Both the position numbers and the translations under genes were made by a program. The notes below the pieces were generated by a model. That model was not told the DNA's origin and ran no database searches. It saw only the letters and a program-made list of their open reading frames with translations. From Bacteroidales bacterium (GTDB taxonomy: Bacteria; Bacteroidota; Bacteroidia; Bacteroidales; P3), in the NCBI GenBank assembly GCA_017483575.1, contig JAFUWF010000030.1, positions 1 to 64,000 of the forward strand: DNA of 64,000 bases. The letters are read 5' to 3'. Shown piece after piece: positions 51,966 to 60,902 of this stretch (its first letter is position 1; every line of letters begins with the position of its first letter).

Positions 51966-52505
51966 ATGCTGGAATTCATCAAAAACTTCAGACGCAAGCA
52001 GATTATCCGCGACCTCAAGGCCGCCCCTCGTGACAAGCGCATCGAAAACATCCAGGAAATCAAAACCATCGGTGTCATCTGCCGCCTCGACAACGAGCAG
52101 AACTGGAACATCCTCAACCACTTCGCCAAGGTGATGGAAAACCAAGGCAAGAAGGTCCACATCATCGCCATCCAGGAACAGGACATCAACTTCGTCGTCA
52201 CCCACCAGGCCACCACCATCTGCCGCTCCAAGACCGACATCAACTTCTGGGGCCTCCCCGCCTGGAACTCCATCCAGGACTTCGCCTCCAACACCTACGA
52301 CCTCCTCATCGACACCATCGGCGAAGAGAACTTCTTTTCCCAGTACCTAGCCCTGCGCACCCCGGCCTCCCTCAAGGTCGTCTACGCCACCCCCGCCGAG
52401 GACCCCACCGAGATCTTCGACCTCATCATCCGTGGCGACGGGCGCGTGGAACTCAAGAACTTCTTCAACAACGTCATCGAATACCTCGGAATGATCAAAA
52501 AATAG
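51966..52505 (+). CDS. DUF6913-family protein
   Basis: 179 residues with no signal peptide. The pattern KTIGVICRLDNEQNWNILNHFAKVM, KKVHIIAIQEQDIN, FVVTHQATTICRSKTDINFWGLP and YDLLIDTIGEE... looks like a Rossmann-like fold of two to three alternating strands and helices. It matches the uncharacterised Bacteroidales family usually encoded next to dapA. Predicted cytoplasmic. 9 nt before dapA, 16 nt after rnhB. Function unknown. Confidence 0.6.
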   Translation: MLEFIKNFRRKQIIRDLKAAPRDKRIENIQEIKTIGVICRLDNEQNWNILNHFAKVMENQGKKVHIIAIQEQDINFVVTHQATTICRSKTDINFWGLPAWNSIQDFASNTYDLLIDTIGEENFFSQYLALRTPASLKVVYATPAEDPTEIFDLIIRGDGRVELKNFFNNVIEYLGMIKK

Positions 52506-52514
52506 CACTCACTC

Positions 52515-53408
52515 ATGAAACAACAACCCATATTCTCCGGCACCGGCGTAGCCCTCATCACCCCCTTCCGCCGCCAACAGGAAACCGTCGACTTCACCAA
52601 GCTCGAAGCCCTCATCGAGCACATCATAGCCTCCGGCGTCGACTACATCGTGGCCCTCGGCACCACCTCCGAAGCCGCCACCATGACCCCCGCCGAACGC
52701 TCCGCCGTCCAGGAATTCATCGTCGAAACCGTCAGCGGTCGACTCCCCATCATGCTCGGCCTCGGCGGCAACAACACCCTCAACCTCACCGACACCATAG
52801 CCTCCACCAACTTCGACGGCATCTCCGGCATCCTCTCCGTCACCCCCTTCTACAACAAGCCCAACCAGCGCGGCCTCCTCGAGCACTACCGCAACATCGC
52901 CGAAGCCTCGCCCGTGCCCGTCGTCATCTACAACGTCCCCGGCCGCACCGGCGTCAACCTCGCCGCCGAAACCACCCTCACCCTCGCTCGCGAATGCCCC
53001 AACATCATCGGCATCAAGGAGGCCTCCGGCAACATCCAGCAGGCCATGGAGATCCTCCGCCAGCGCCCGGCAGGCTTCCGCGTCATCTCCGGCGACGACG
53101 CCCTCACCTACCCCCTCCTCGCCCTCGGCGCCGACGGCGTCATCTCCGTCATGGCCAACGCCCTCCCCAAGGAGATGTCCGACATGGTACGCTTCGCCCT
53201 CAAAGGCGACCTCAAGAAGGCCCTCCCCCTCCAGATGAAGATGCTCCCCCTCATGAACGCCATCTTCGACGAAGGCAACCCCACCGGCATCAAGGCTCTC
53301 CTCGAAATCCAAGGCTCCATCACCAACATACTCCGCCTCCCCCTCGTCAAAGCCTCCAAAACCCTCACCAACAAACTCTCCGCCCTCTACAATGAATTTA
53401 AAAACTAG
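52515..53408 (+). CDS. dapA: 4-hydroxy-tetrahydrodipicolinate synthase
   Basis: 297 residues, TIM barrel. Condenses pyruvate with aspartate semialdehyde in lysine and diaminopimelate synthesis. Schiff-base K168 in GIKEASGN, catalytic Y139 in IYNVPGRTG and the GTTSE loop (49-53) are present, as is the GLGGNNT turn. Length is normal. It overlaps the polyprenyl synthase start by 17 nt. Confidence 0.96.
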   Translation: MKQQPIFSGTGVALITPFRRQQETVDFTKLEALIEHIIASGVDYIVALGTTSEAATMTPAERSAVQEFIVETVSGRLPIMLGLGGNNTLNLTDTIASTNFDGISGILSVTPFYNKPNQRGLLEHYRNIAEASPVPVVIYNVPGRTGVNLAAETTLTLARECPNIIGIKEASGNIQQAMEILRQRPAGFRVISGDDALTYPLLALGADGVISVMANALPKEMSDMVRFALKGDLKKALPLQMKMLPLMNAIFDEGNPTGIKALLEIQGSITNILRLPLVKASKTLTNKLSALYNEFKN

Positions 53409-54129
53409 ACTCGACGACGTACGCGCCGAATACCTCCGGCGCCTCTCCCCCTCCGATGCCGCCGACACCTCGCTCCTCGCCCTCATCGAGCAGCACATCA
53501 CGGCACGCATGGGCAAAATGCTGCGCCCACAACTCCTCCTCCTCGCCGCCGACACCCTCGGCCAGGCCGACACCCCCCGCACCACGCTCCTCGCCGTCGC
53601 CGTCGAAATGCTCCACAACGCCTCCCTCCTCCACGACGACGTCATCGACCACGACGACACCCGTCGCGGACAACCCTCCGTCAACGCCCGCTTCGGCAAC
53701 ACCGCCGCCGTCCTCGCCGGCGACTACCTCCTCTCCCAGGTAATGGCCATCCTCCACCAAGTCGGCGACCGCGACGCCTCCTCCCTCGTCAACCGCACCG
53801 TCACCTCCATGGTCCAGGCCGAACTCCTCCAACTCGAAAGTCATGAAGCCATGAAGTCGCAAAGTCATGAAGTCTCCACGACTCCACGGCTCCACGACTC
53901 CACGACCTACCTCCGCATCATCGACGGCAAAACCGCCTCCCTCTTCGCCTGCGCCTGCGCCCTCGGCAACCCCCTCTACTACGACTTCGGCCTCCACTAC
54001 GGACGCCTCTTCCAGCTCCGCGACGACATCGCCGACCACGAGGACAACCCCTTCACCGCCACCCTCATCGAACAGGAACAGCAAGCCCTCCTTGCAATAA
54101 AAGACCACCTTCCGGTACAAAACATATAA
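53392..54129 (+). CDS. Short polyprenyl diphosphate synthase family protein with a repeat-encoded insert
   Basis: 245 residues against about 320 normally. The first aspartate-rich motif is HDDVIDHDD (81-89) with RRGQPS after it; the second is LRDDIADHEDN (209-219). Residues about 150-171 (starting SHEAMKSQ and ending RLHDST) are encoded by an 8-nt phased repeat, breaking the usual helix before YLRIIDGKTASLF. The protein ends some 25 residues after the second motif, lacking the usual C-terminal helices, so activity is doubtful. It overlaps dapA and precedes tlpA by 21 nt. Confidence 0.78.
   Translation: MNLKTRLDDVRAEYLRRLSPSDAADTSLLALIEQHITARMGKMLRPQLLLLAADTLGQADTPRTTLLAVAVEMLHNASLLHDDVIDHDDTRRGQPSVNARFGNTAAVLAGDYLLSQVMAILHQVGDRDASSLVNRTVTSMVQAELLQLESHEAMKSQSHEVSTTPRLHDSTTYLRIIDGKTASLFACACALGNPLYYDFGLHYGRLFQLRDDIADHEDNPFTATLIEQEQQALLAIKDHLPVQNI
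53838..53906. repeat. Intragenic 8-nt phased repeat (ACTCCACG family) in the polyprenyl synthase
   Basis: Eight and a half consecutive 8-nt units. The first five are AAGTCATG-like and the rest ACGACTCC-like. The later units are identical in type to the array at 2834-2867. It is continuous with the reading frame. Confidence 0.92.
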
Positions 54130-54150
54130 AACAATAAAAATCATAAAACA

Positions 54151-54645
54151 ATGAAAAAAATCCTCCTCCTCATCGCCGCCCTCTGCATGGGCAACGCCAT
54201 CATGGCCCAAAACGCCACCCTCCCGCAGAACATCACCCTCCGCACCATCGACGGACAGACCGTCCAGTCCTCCGTCATCCAGAATGGCGGCCGCCCCGTC
54301 ATCATCTCCTTCTGGGCCACATGGTGCAAACCCTGCAACCGCGAACTCAACAACATCAAGGAAGTCTACGAAGAATGGCAGGAAGAAACCGGCGTCAAAA
54401 TCGTAGCCGTCTCCATCGACGACGCACGCTCCGCCGCTCGCGTCAAACCCCATGCCGAAGGCAACGACTGGCCCTACGAGGTCTACCTCGACCAGAACTC
54501 CGACCTCAAACGCGCCATGGGCGTCGTCAACGTCCCCCACACCTTCGTCATCAACGGCGAAGGCGAAATCGTCTGGCAACACACAGGCTATCAGGACGGC
54601 GGCGAAGAAGAACTCATCGAACACGTCCGCCAACTCCTCAAATAA
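54151..54645 (+). CDS. TlpA-family thiol-disulfide oxidoreductase
   Basis: 164 residues. The signal peptide MKKILLLIAALCMGNAIMA is followed by a thioredoxin fold with active site WCKPC (58-62) in SFWATWCKPCNRELN. VSIDD, a central insertion and the cis-proline segment VVNVPHTFVIN are present. Periplasmic, likely reducing disulfides in exported or haem proteins. In Bacteroidetes the TlpA / Omp28 pair is common, and here tlpA precedes the barrel and Omp28 genes with element C between. Confidence 0.9.
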   Translation: MKKILLLIAALCMGNAIMAQNATLPQNITLRTIDGQTVQSSVIQNGGRPVIISFWATWCKPCNRELNNIKEVYEEWQEETGVKIVAVSIDDARSAARVKPHAEGNDWPYEVYLDQNSDLKRAMGVVNVPHTFVINGEGEIVWQHTGYQDGGEEELIEHVRQLLK

Positions 54646-54674
54646 CCCTCCTCCCCCTCCCTTCCCACAGCGCA

Positions 54675-54840
54675 CAAAACCCTGTCCGACAGCCCCCAAA
54701 TTCGACCCAAGTCATATAGTATTCATATACTTCCCATATAGTATTCATATACCATATATAAATACTATATGGGAAGTATATGTATACTATATGTATACTA
54801 TATAAGAACAGTCGAACAAAACACCTCTCAAAACCCTCTT
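54675..54840. repeat. Dispersed palindromic element, copy C (11-nt phased arms)
   Basis: Inverted relative to copies A and B. The palindrome occupies about 54712-54808, with 11-nt units such as ATTCATATACT and ACTATATGGGA. Flanks AGCCCCCAAATTCGACCC (54691-54708) and AGAACAGTCGAAC (54804-54816), with AAAACACCTCT after, match copy A on its opposite strand. It lies between tlpA and the barrel gene. Confidence 0.85.
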
Positions 54841-54854
54841 TGGGACAAATATAT

Positions 54855-54886
54855 TTTGTCTAATTCAAAAAAAAATACTATCTTTG
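54855..54886 (+). promoter_or_regulatory. Promoter of the barrel / Omp28 genes
   Basis: TTTG at 54855-54858, a 20-nt spacer and TATCTTTG at 54879-54886, 52 nt before the ATG at 54938. Confidence 0.75.
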
Positions 54887-54937
54887 CATTTTAAATTTGA
54901 AAATAAAATATTATATCATTCAGTGATTGATAATCTT

Positions 54938-56605
54938 ATGAAAAGGAAGAAAGTATTAGCATTGACGCTCTTCGCCGCCATGGCGGCGGCAGCGCAGGGA
55001 CAGGGGTTGCTGGGTGGCCATGTGACGGGCAACGTGCAGCTGGACGGCCAGATGAGCAGCGCCGACAGTACCATCGGGGCACAGGACGTGCCGGAGAAGC
55101 TGTTGCTGAACGCCCGTGCCGACATTCTGTACACCAACGGCGACTTCAGTGCCGGCCTGCGATTCGAGATGTACCAGAACCCGTTGCTGGGCTTCGACGC
55201 CCGCTACAAGGGCCAGGGCCTGGCCAACTACTTCGTGGCCTACAACGGCGAGCGCCTCAGTGTGACGGCCGGCAACTTCTACGAGCAGTTCGGTTCCGGC
55301 ATGATCCTCCGCGCGTATGAGGACCGCTACCTGGGCTTGGACAACTCGCTCTTCGGACTGAATGTGCAGTACCGTCCCGTGGACGGCGTCACCCTCAAGG
55401 CCTTGGCCGGCAAGCAGCGCATCTTCTGGGAATACGGCGACGGCCTGGTGCGGGGCGTGGATGCCGAGGTGAACCTCGGAAGCCTGGTGAAAGCCATCGG
55501 CGAGAGCAAGTTCCGCGCCACCCTGGGTGCCGGATTCGTAAGCAAATACGAGGACGACGAGGCCGTTCCCGCGGCCGCGAACCCCGAGATGCGGCTCAAC
55601 CTGCCGCTGAATGTCGGCGCCGCCTCCTTCCGTGCCGACCTGGGCTACGGCAACTGGAGCCTCCAGGCCGAGTACGTGCGCAAGGGCCAGGACCCCAGCG
55701 CCATGAACGGATACATCTACCGCCCCGGCGAAGCCCTGCTGCTGGGCCTCACCTACTCGCAGCGCGGCTTCAGCGCTAGCCTGCAGGCCAAGCGGATTGA
55801 CAACATGGGATTCAAGAGCGTGCGCTCGCAGAGCGGTGAGATGCTCTACATCAACTACCTGCCGGCCATCACGAAGAACCATACCTATGCCTTCCTCTCC
55901 ATGTATCCGTATGCCACGCAGGTAAACGGCGAGCAGGGCGTGCAGGCCGACGTGATGTACAAAATCAAGAAAGGGACCCTCCTCGGTGGCAAGTACGGCA
56001 CCGACGTGCACCTGAACAGTTCCGTCGTCATGGGCCTGGACACCACCGTCACCGGCGGCGCCGGCACCGAGGGCTACGACGTGGCCGGCGGCCTGGGCCA
56101 GACGCTCTACGGCGACGTATCCGTCGAGGTGGCCAAGAAGCTCAGCAAAAATGTCAAAGCCACCGTCACCTACGCCTACCAGGTGTTCAACCCCGTGGTG
56201 GAGAACGAACCCGGCAGCCTGCACCACAACAACATCGCCGTGGCCGACGTCTCCTGGAAGGTCAACAAGAAACACTCCCTGCGTTTCGAAGCCGAATGGA
56301 TGGGCAGCGACAGCCACTACGATGCCAACGATCCCGAGCACAACGACCGCCGCGCCGGCGACTGGGTGATGGGCCTGGTGGAGTGGAACATCGGCACGCA
56401 CTGGTTCATCTCCGCCAGCGACCAGTACGCCTACAACGACGGCACCGGCAACTACCCGAGCGTGGCCGTGGGCTACACCCGTGGCGCCACCCGTCTGCAG
56501 GTGGGCTACGGCAAACAGCGCGAAGGCCTCCTGTGCATCGGCGGCGTGTGCCGTACGGTTCCTGCCAGCAACGGACTGACGTTCAGCCTGACCACAAGTT
56601 TCTGA
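54938..56605 (+). CDS. Outer-membrane beta-barrel protein, DUF6029-like
   Basis: 555 residues from the ATG giving MKRKKVLALTLFAAMAAAAQGQ; an earlier frame to 54884 crosses the promoter. After the signal peptide come many amphipathic strands with aromatic girdles (LRFEMYQNPLLGF, FVAYNGERLSVTAGNFYEQFGSG, AEYVRKGQDPS) and a C-terminal strand ending LTFSLTTSF with terminal Phe, the outer-membrane barrel signature. The family is the Bacteroidales DUF6029 group, usually next to Omp28, and I assign it partly by that context. No TonB box is seen. Confidence 0.65.
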   Translation: MKRKKVLALTLFAAMAAAAQGQGLLGGHVTGNVQLDGQMSSADSTIGAQDVPEKLLLNARADILYTNGDFSAGLRFEMYQNPLLGFDARYKGQGLANYFVAYNGERLSVTAGNFYEQFGSGMILRAYEDRYLGLDNSLFGLNVQYRPVDGVTLKALAGKQRIFWEYGDGLVRGVDAEVNLGSLVKAIGESKFRATLGAGFVSKYEDDEAVPAAANPEMRLNLPLNVGAASFRADLGYGNWSLQAEYVRKGQDPSAMNGYIYRPGEALLLGLTYSQRGFSASLQAKRIDNMGFKSVRSQSGEMLYINYLPAITKNHTYAFLSMYPYATQVNGEQGVQADVMYKIKKGTLLGGKYGTDVHLNSSVVMGLDTTVTGGAGTEGYDVAGGLGQTLYGDVSVEVAKKLSKNVKATVTYAYQVFNPVVENEPGSLHHNNIAVADVSWKVNKKHSLRFEAEWMGSDSHYDANDPEHNDRRAGDWVMGLVEWNIGTHWFISASDQYAYNDGTGNYPSVAVGYTRGATRLQVGYGKQREGLLCIGGVCRTVPASNGLTFSLTTSF

Positions 56606-56611
56606 ACGGTG

Positions 56612-56639
56612 TAGTGTTTAGTATTTAGAGTTTAGAGTC
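56612..56639. repeat. 7-nt tandem repeat in the barrel-omp28 spacer
   Basis: TAGTGTT, TAGTATT, TAGAGTT, TAGAGTC in exact 7-nt phase, 7 nt after the barrel stop. A degenerate similar run (TTTAATGATACGTGTTTAG) follows omp28 at 57481-57500. Confidence 0.8.
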
Positions 56640-56653
56640 AAAAGATAATGATT

Positions 56654-57478
56654 ATGAAAAAGATATTTCTCGGAATGATAGGGCTGATGGGCCTGATGGG
56701 CCTGTGGGGGTGCGACAAAATCGACGAAAGCGAATACACAATCTACGACGGCGCCGTCGTCAGCTGGACGGCCGGCAGCCCGATAGCCAACCCCGTGCAG
56801 CGGGTCTACGTGGAGAAGTACACCGGACCGCGTTGCAGCAACTGCCCGACAGCCGATGTCACGCTGGCCGGCATACACAACGACAACGTGGTGGTGGTCT
56901 CCATCAACCATCCCACCGGACAAGGCATCCCCTACCCCGGCGAGCCCGACATGCGTACCGATGGCGGCACGGCCTGGGACCAATACTTCGGCATCAACGC
57001 CATACCCGCGGCCTACATCAACCGCGACCGCAGCACCCAGTATCTGGGCGAGATGGGCAATATCGTCAGCGCCGTCAACAGCGCCCTGGCCGAGGCCCCC
57101 TCGGTGGCCCTCGAGGTGAGCGCCACGCACAGCGCCAAGGTGGACATCACGGTGGACCTGCAGTTCCTGCGTCCGTTCAGCGACGGCGTCACCCTCACGG
57201 CGGCCCTCATCGAGGACTCCCTGGTGTACAAGCAGTTGATGCCCGACAACAGCGTGGATGAGGCCTATGCCCACAACCACATGCTGCGCAAGGTCATCAC
57301 CGGTTTCTGGGGTCGCGACATCGATGGCAACGCCTCCGAAGGCGAAGCCGTCCGCGGCACGCTGAGTTTCACACCCGCCGACGACATCAACCTGGCAAAC
57401 AGCCACATCGTGGTCTTCGTCAGCGACAAAGCATCGCGCAAAGTGCTGAACTGCGCCAGCTGCAGAATCAGCGAGTAG
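56654..57478 (+). CDS. Omp28-related lipoprotein
   Basis: 274 residues from MKKIFLGMIGLMGLMGLWGC, where the terminal Cys is the lipobox cysteine; an ATG at 56648 adds two residues. A thioredoxin-like fold follows with VYVEKYTGPRCSNCPTADVTLAGI, an active-site-like CSNC. Downstream are SINHPTG and FGINAIPAAYINR with a cis-Pro-like turn. The second half is beta-rich. Omp28 is an adhesion-associated outer-membrane protein in Porphyromonas. Associated with tlpA and the barrel upstream, it may accept or pass electrons; that role is inferred. Confidence 0.82.
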   Translation: MKKIFLGMIGLMGLMGLWGCDKIDESEYTIYDGAVVSWTAGSPIANPVQRVYVEKYTGPRCSNCPTADVTLAGIHNDNVVVVSINHPTGQGIPYPGEPDMRTDGGTAWDQYFGINAIPAAYINRDRSTQYLGEMGNIVSAVNSALAEAPSVALEVSATHSAKVDITVDLQFLRPFSDGVTLTAALIEDSLVYKQLMPDNSVDEAYAHNHMLRKVITGFWGRDIDGNASEGEAVRGTLSFTPADDINLANSHIVVFVSDKASRKVLNCASCRISE

Positions 57479-57509
57479 CGTTTAATGATACGTGTTTAGT
57501 GCCTAAAGG

Positions 57510-60500
57510 ATGAACCGAAGGATTCTGGGACTGGCGTTGCCGAACATCATCACCAACATCACCGTGCCGTTGCTGGGCATGGTGGACACGGCGATTATGG
57601 GCCACCTGTCGAAGGAGGGCCTGGGGGCCATAGCCATCGGGGCATCGCTTTTCAACCTCATCTATTGGAACTTCGGATTCCTGCGCATGGGCACCAGCGG
57701 CATCACGGCGCAGGCCTACGGCGCCAGGCGTTGGGACGAGGCCGTGAAGACCCTCATCCGTGCCTGCACCATCGCCCTGTGCATAGCGCTGACGCTCATA
57801 GCGCTGCAATGGCCCATCGGGCTGCTGGTGCCGGTCTTCTTCGAGGGCAGCGACAAGGTGTTGTCCATGGCGCTGACCTACTTCCAGGTGCGCATCTGGG
57901 CCGCTCCCGCCACCCTGGGGCTCTATGCCATCAAGGGCTGGTTCATCGGCATGCAGGACTCCAAGACCCCCATGTGGATAGCCATCGCGCTGAACATCGT
58001 CAACATCATCTTCTCCCTGCTCTTCGTCATGGTGTTCCACTGGGACATCGCCGGCGTGGCCCTGGGCACCGTCGTGGCCCAGTACTCCGGCCTGGCGATG
58101 GGCATCGTCTTCCTGCGGAAGAAGCTGAGAGAGGAAAGTGGAAAGTGGAAAGTGGAGTGTCCTCAGCTTTCCACCTTCCACTTTCCACTTTCCACTCTTT
58201 CCAGCGTGCTGCGCTGGGAAGACATGCGCCGCTTCTTCAAGGTCAACGGCGACATCTTCCTGCGGACGGTGTGCCTGTCCGCTGTGTTCACCTTCATCAC
58301 CGCCGCCGGCAGCCACATCAGCGACGAGGTGCTGGCGGTGAACAACCTGCTGATGCAGTTCTTCACCCTCTTCAGCTACATCATGGACGGCTTCGCCTAC
58401 GCCGGCGAGAGCCTGGTGGGCCGCTACATCGGTGCCCGCGAGCCGAAGAACCTGCGCTCAGCGGTGCGCCTGCTCATCCTCTGGGGGCTGGTGCTGACGG
58501 TGGTCTTCACCGGAGCCTACGCCCTGGGCGGCGAGTGGTTCCTCCGCATCTTCACCGACCAGCAGGCCGTCATCGACGCCGCCGGCGACTACCTCTTCTG
58601 GGTGCTCATCGTTCCCGTATGCGGCTTCGCAGCCTTCCTCTTCGACGGCATCTTCATCGGCGCCACCGCCAGCCGCACCATGCGCAACGCCATGTTCGTG
58701 GCCACAGCCGCCTTCTTCGCCGTGTACTACGGGCTGAAGGCCGCCTACGCCCCCCTCGACACCCACACCTGGAACAACATCCTCTGGACTGCCTTCATGG
58801 TCTTCCTCACCCTGCGCGGCCTGCTGCAATGGTTGAGGCTCAAGAAAGATGTCTACGGACTGATCATACTCGCCCTGCTGACGTTCACCTTCGTGCCAAC
58901 CCACGCCCAGACGGGCTGGACCGATGCCTTTGCCCGGCCCAAGGTGGCCGTGGTGCTCTCCGGCGGCGGCGCCAAGGGCGTGGCCCACATCAGCGCCCTG
59001 CGCGCCATCGAGGATGCCGGCCTGCCCATCGACATCATCACAGGCACCTCCATGGGCTCCCTTATCGGCGGCCTCTACGCCATCGGCTGGAGCACCGACG
59101 AGCTGGACTCGCTGGTACGCTCGCAGGACTGGACCTTCCTCCTCACCGACCGCGTCAACCCCGAGTCCGTGGACATCGACACCCGCCGCATACAGAACAC
59201 CTACGCCCTCTGGCACGCCTTCACCCCCGGCAATGCCAACCGCAATTCCGGCGCCGGATTCATCCGCGGCACCAACCTGGACCACCTCTTCGACCGTCTG
59301 CTCGAAGGCTATCTGGATTCCATCGACTTCAACACCCTGCCCATCCCCTTCGCCTGCGTGGCCACGGACGTCATCACCAATACCGAGGTCGACTTCCACT
59401 CCGGCTACCTCAAGCAGGCCATGCGCGCCTCCATGTCCATCCCCGGCGTCTTCTCGCCCGTGCGCATGGGCGACCTCCTGCTGGTGGACGGCGGCCTGCG
59501 CAACAACTACCCCGCCGACATCGCACGCCAGATGGGGGCCGACATCATCATCGGCGTCACCGTCCAGGGCGACACCCTCGCGGCCGACGACGTCACCGGG
59601 CCCATCGACCTCCTGATGCAGGTCATCGACATCAACTGCAAGAACAAGTACAACGACAACATAGCGATGAGCGACATCGTGATGCACGTCGACGTCAGCG
59701 GCTACTCCGCCGCCTCGTTCACCGCCGACGCCATCGACACCCTCCTGCGCCGCGGCGCCGAGGAGGCCGCCCGCCATCGCGACGCGCTCGTCGCCCTGCG
59801 CAACGACATAGCCACCAAACGCCCGCGTTGGAACACCCAGCGCACCGTCAGCCCCACCTCCGTCGACCAAGCGGAAAACAAACACTCCTACAAACTCACC
59901 GCCCCTCCCACCCCCCTGCTCTACAACCCCATCGTCGGCGTGGCCTTCCGCTTCGACAACGAGGAGACCGGCGCCCTGCAGATCGGGGCCCGCTTCCCGT
60001 TCAAATGGGGCATCCCGATGGAAGTCAACGGCCACCTGCGCCTCGGCAAGCGCATCCAGTTCCATGCCGAGCAGTTCCTCTACCCCCGCGGCGTCACCTC
60101 GCCCTCCCTCTCCTACACCTACTTCCGCAACGACATCGACATCTACTCCGACGGCATCCGCAGCTACAACTCCAAGTACAACCAGCACCGCCTGAGCCTG
60201 ATGCCCATCAACTCGCGTTTCCGCAACTACAAACTCCGCGCCGGTATCATCTTCGACTACTACGACTTCTTCGACCCCATCCTCTCCGCCGGCGGATCGA
60301 CCATTGTGGTCGACGACTCGCGCTTCTTCTCCTACCATTTTGAATCCACCCTTTACACCGAGAACGACTACTACACCCCCACGCGCGGCATCTTCTTCAT
60401 CGCCTCCTACACCTACCGCACCGACAACCTGCTGACCTACATGGACAATGCCGGCATCAGCGAGGTTCGCACCATCTGGCGCAACTCCTTTGCCCTCTCG

Positions 60501-60902
60501 TCCGCCTTCACCCTCTCCCCCTGCCTCTTCGGAAGACTCGTCATCGCGCAGGACGACGTCCCCTACCCTTTCGCCAACGCCCTCGGATCCTACCAGAACA
60601 TTGTCGACCAGCAACTTGCCTTCCCCGGCGTGCACAGCCTCACCTTCGTCGACCCCCTCTTCGTCGCCGCGCAACTGCGTCTGCAGTTCAACTTCCACAA
60701 GAACCAGTACCTCATCTTCCGCGCCGCCGCGGCTCGAAAGTCCCGCGATTTTGAGGAGCTGCTCCGCATCGAGCCCAACATCTACGGCTTCGCCATCGGC
60801 TACTGCTACAATTCCTTCCTCGGCCCCATCTCCGCCGACCTCGGCTACTCCACCCTCGCCCCGGGCCTCAACTTCTACCTCAACATCGGACATTATTTTT
60901 AA
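57510..60902 (+). CDS. MATE efflux transporter fused in frame to a patatin-like phospholipase with outer-membrane barrel
   Basis: 1130 residues. Residues 1-445 are a MATE transporter (MNRRILGLALPNIITNITVPL..., 12 helices, two six-helix lobes; lobe linker at 205-232 encoded by a 7-nt repeat). Residues 446-467 (KKDVYGLIILALLTFTF then VPTHA) look like a signal peptide with a THA|Q cleavage site. Residues 476-770 are a patatin lipase: GGGAKG (485-490), nucleophile S514 in GTSMG, and D660 in DGG. Residues about 840-1130 form a BamA/surface-antigen-like barrel ending NFYLNIGHYF. It could be translated as one polyprotein cut by signal peptidase, or patatin may start separately at TTG 58833. The frame is continuous, with no stop. 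Confidence 0.85.
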   Translation: MNRRILGLALPNIITNITVPLLGMVDTAIMGHLSKEGLGAIAIGASLFNLIYWNFGFLRMGTSGITAQAYGARRWDEAVKTLIRACTIALCIALTLIALQWPIGLLVPVFFEGSDKVLSMALTYFQVRIWAAPATLGLYAIKGWFIGMQDSKTPMWIAIALNIVNIIFSLLFVMVFHWDIAGVALGTVVAQYSGLAMGIVFLRKKLREESGKWKVECPQLSTFHFPLSTLSSVLRWEDMRRFFKVNGDIFLRTVCLSAVFTFITAAGSHISDEVLAVNNLLMQFFTLFSYIMDGFAYAGESLVGRYIGAREPKNLRSAVRLLILWGLVLTVVFTGAYALGGEWFLRIFTDQQAVIDAAGDYLFWVLIVPVCGFAAFLFDGIFIGATASRTMRNAMFVATAAFFAVYYGLKAAYAPLDTHTWNNILWTAFMVFLTLRGLLQWLRLKKDVYGLIILALLTFTFVPTHAQTGWTDAFARPKVAVVLSGGGAKGVAHISALRAIEDAGLPIDIITGTSMGSLIGGLYAIGWSTDELDSLVRSQDWTFLLTDRVNPESVDIDTRRIQNTYALWHAFTPGNANRNSGAGFIRGTNLDHLFDRLLEGYLDSIDFNTLPIPFACVATDVITNTEVDFHSGYLKQAMRASMSIPGVFSPVRMGDLLLVDGGLRNNYPADIARQMGADIIIGVTVQGDTLAADDVTGPIDLLMQVIDINCKNKYNDNIAMSDIVMHVDVSGYSAASFTADAIDTLLRRGAEEAARHRDALVALRNDIATKRPRWNTQRTVSPTSVDQAENKHSYKLTAPPTPLLYNPIVGVAFRFDNEETGALQIGARFPFKWGIPMEVNGHLRLGKRIQFHAEQFLYPRGVTSPSLSYTYFRNDIDIYSDGIRSYNSKYNQHRLSLMPINSRFRNYKLRAGIIFDYYDFFDPILSAGGSTIVVDDSRFFSYHFESTLYTENDYYTPTRGIFFIASYTYRTDNLLTYMDNAGISEVRTIWRNSFALSSAFTLSPCLFGRLVIAQDDVPYPFANALGSYQNIVDQQLAFPGVHSLTFVDPLFVAAQLRLQFNFHKNQYLIFRAAAARKSRDFEELLRIEPNIYGFAIGYCYNSFLGPISADLGYSTLAPGLNFYLNIGHYF
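58133..58202. repeat. Intragenic 7-nt phased foldback (GGAAAGN family) in the MATE-patatin gene
   Basis: GGAAAGT x3 and GGAGTGT, then CCTCAGC, TTTCCAC, CTTCCAC, TTTCCAC, TTTCCAC, TCTTTCC: ten 7-nt units with an inversion in the middle. It encodes the MATE interlobe linker and can form a long hairpin in the mRNA. Confidence 0.95.
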
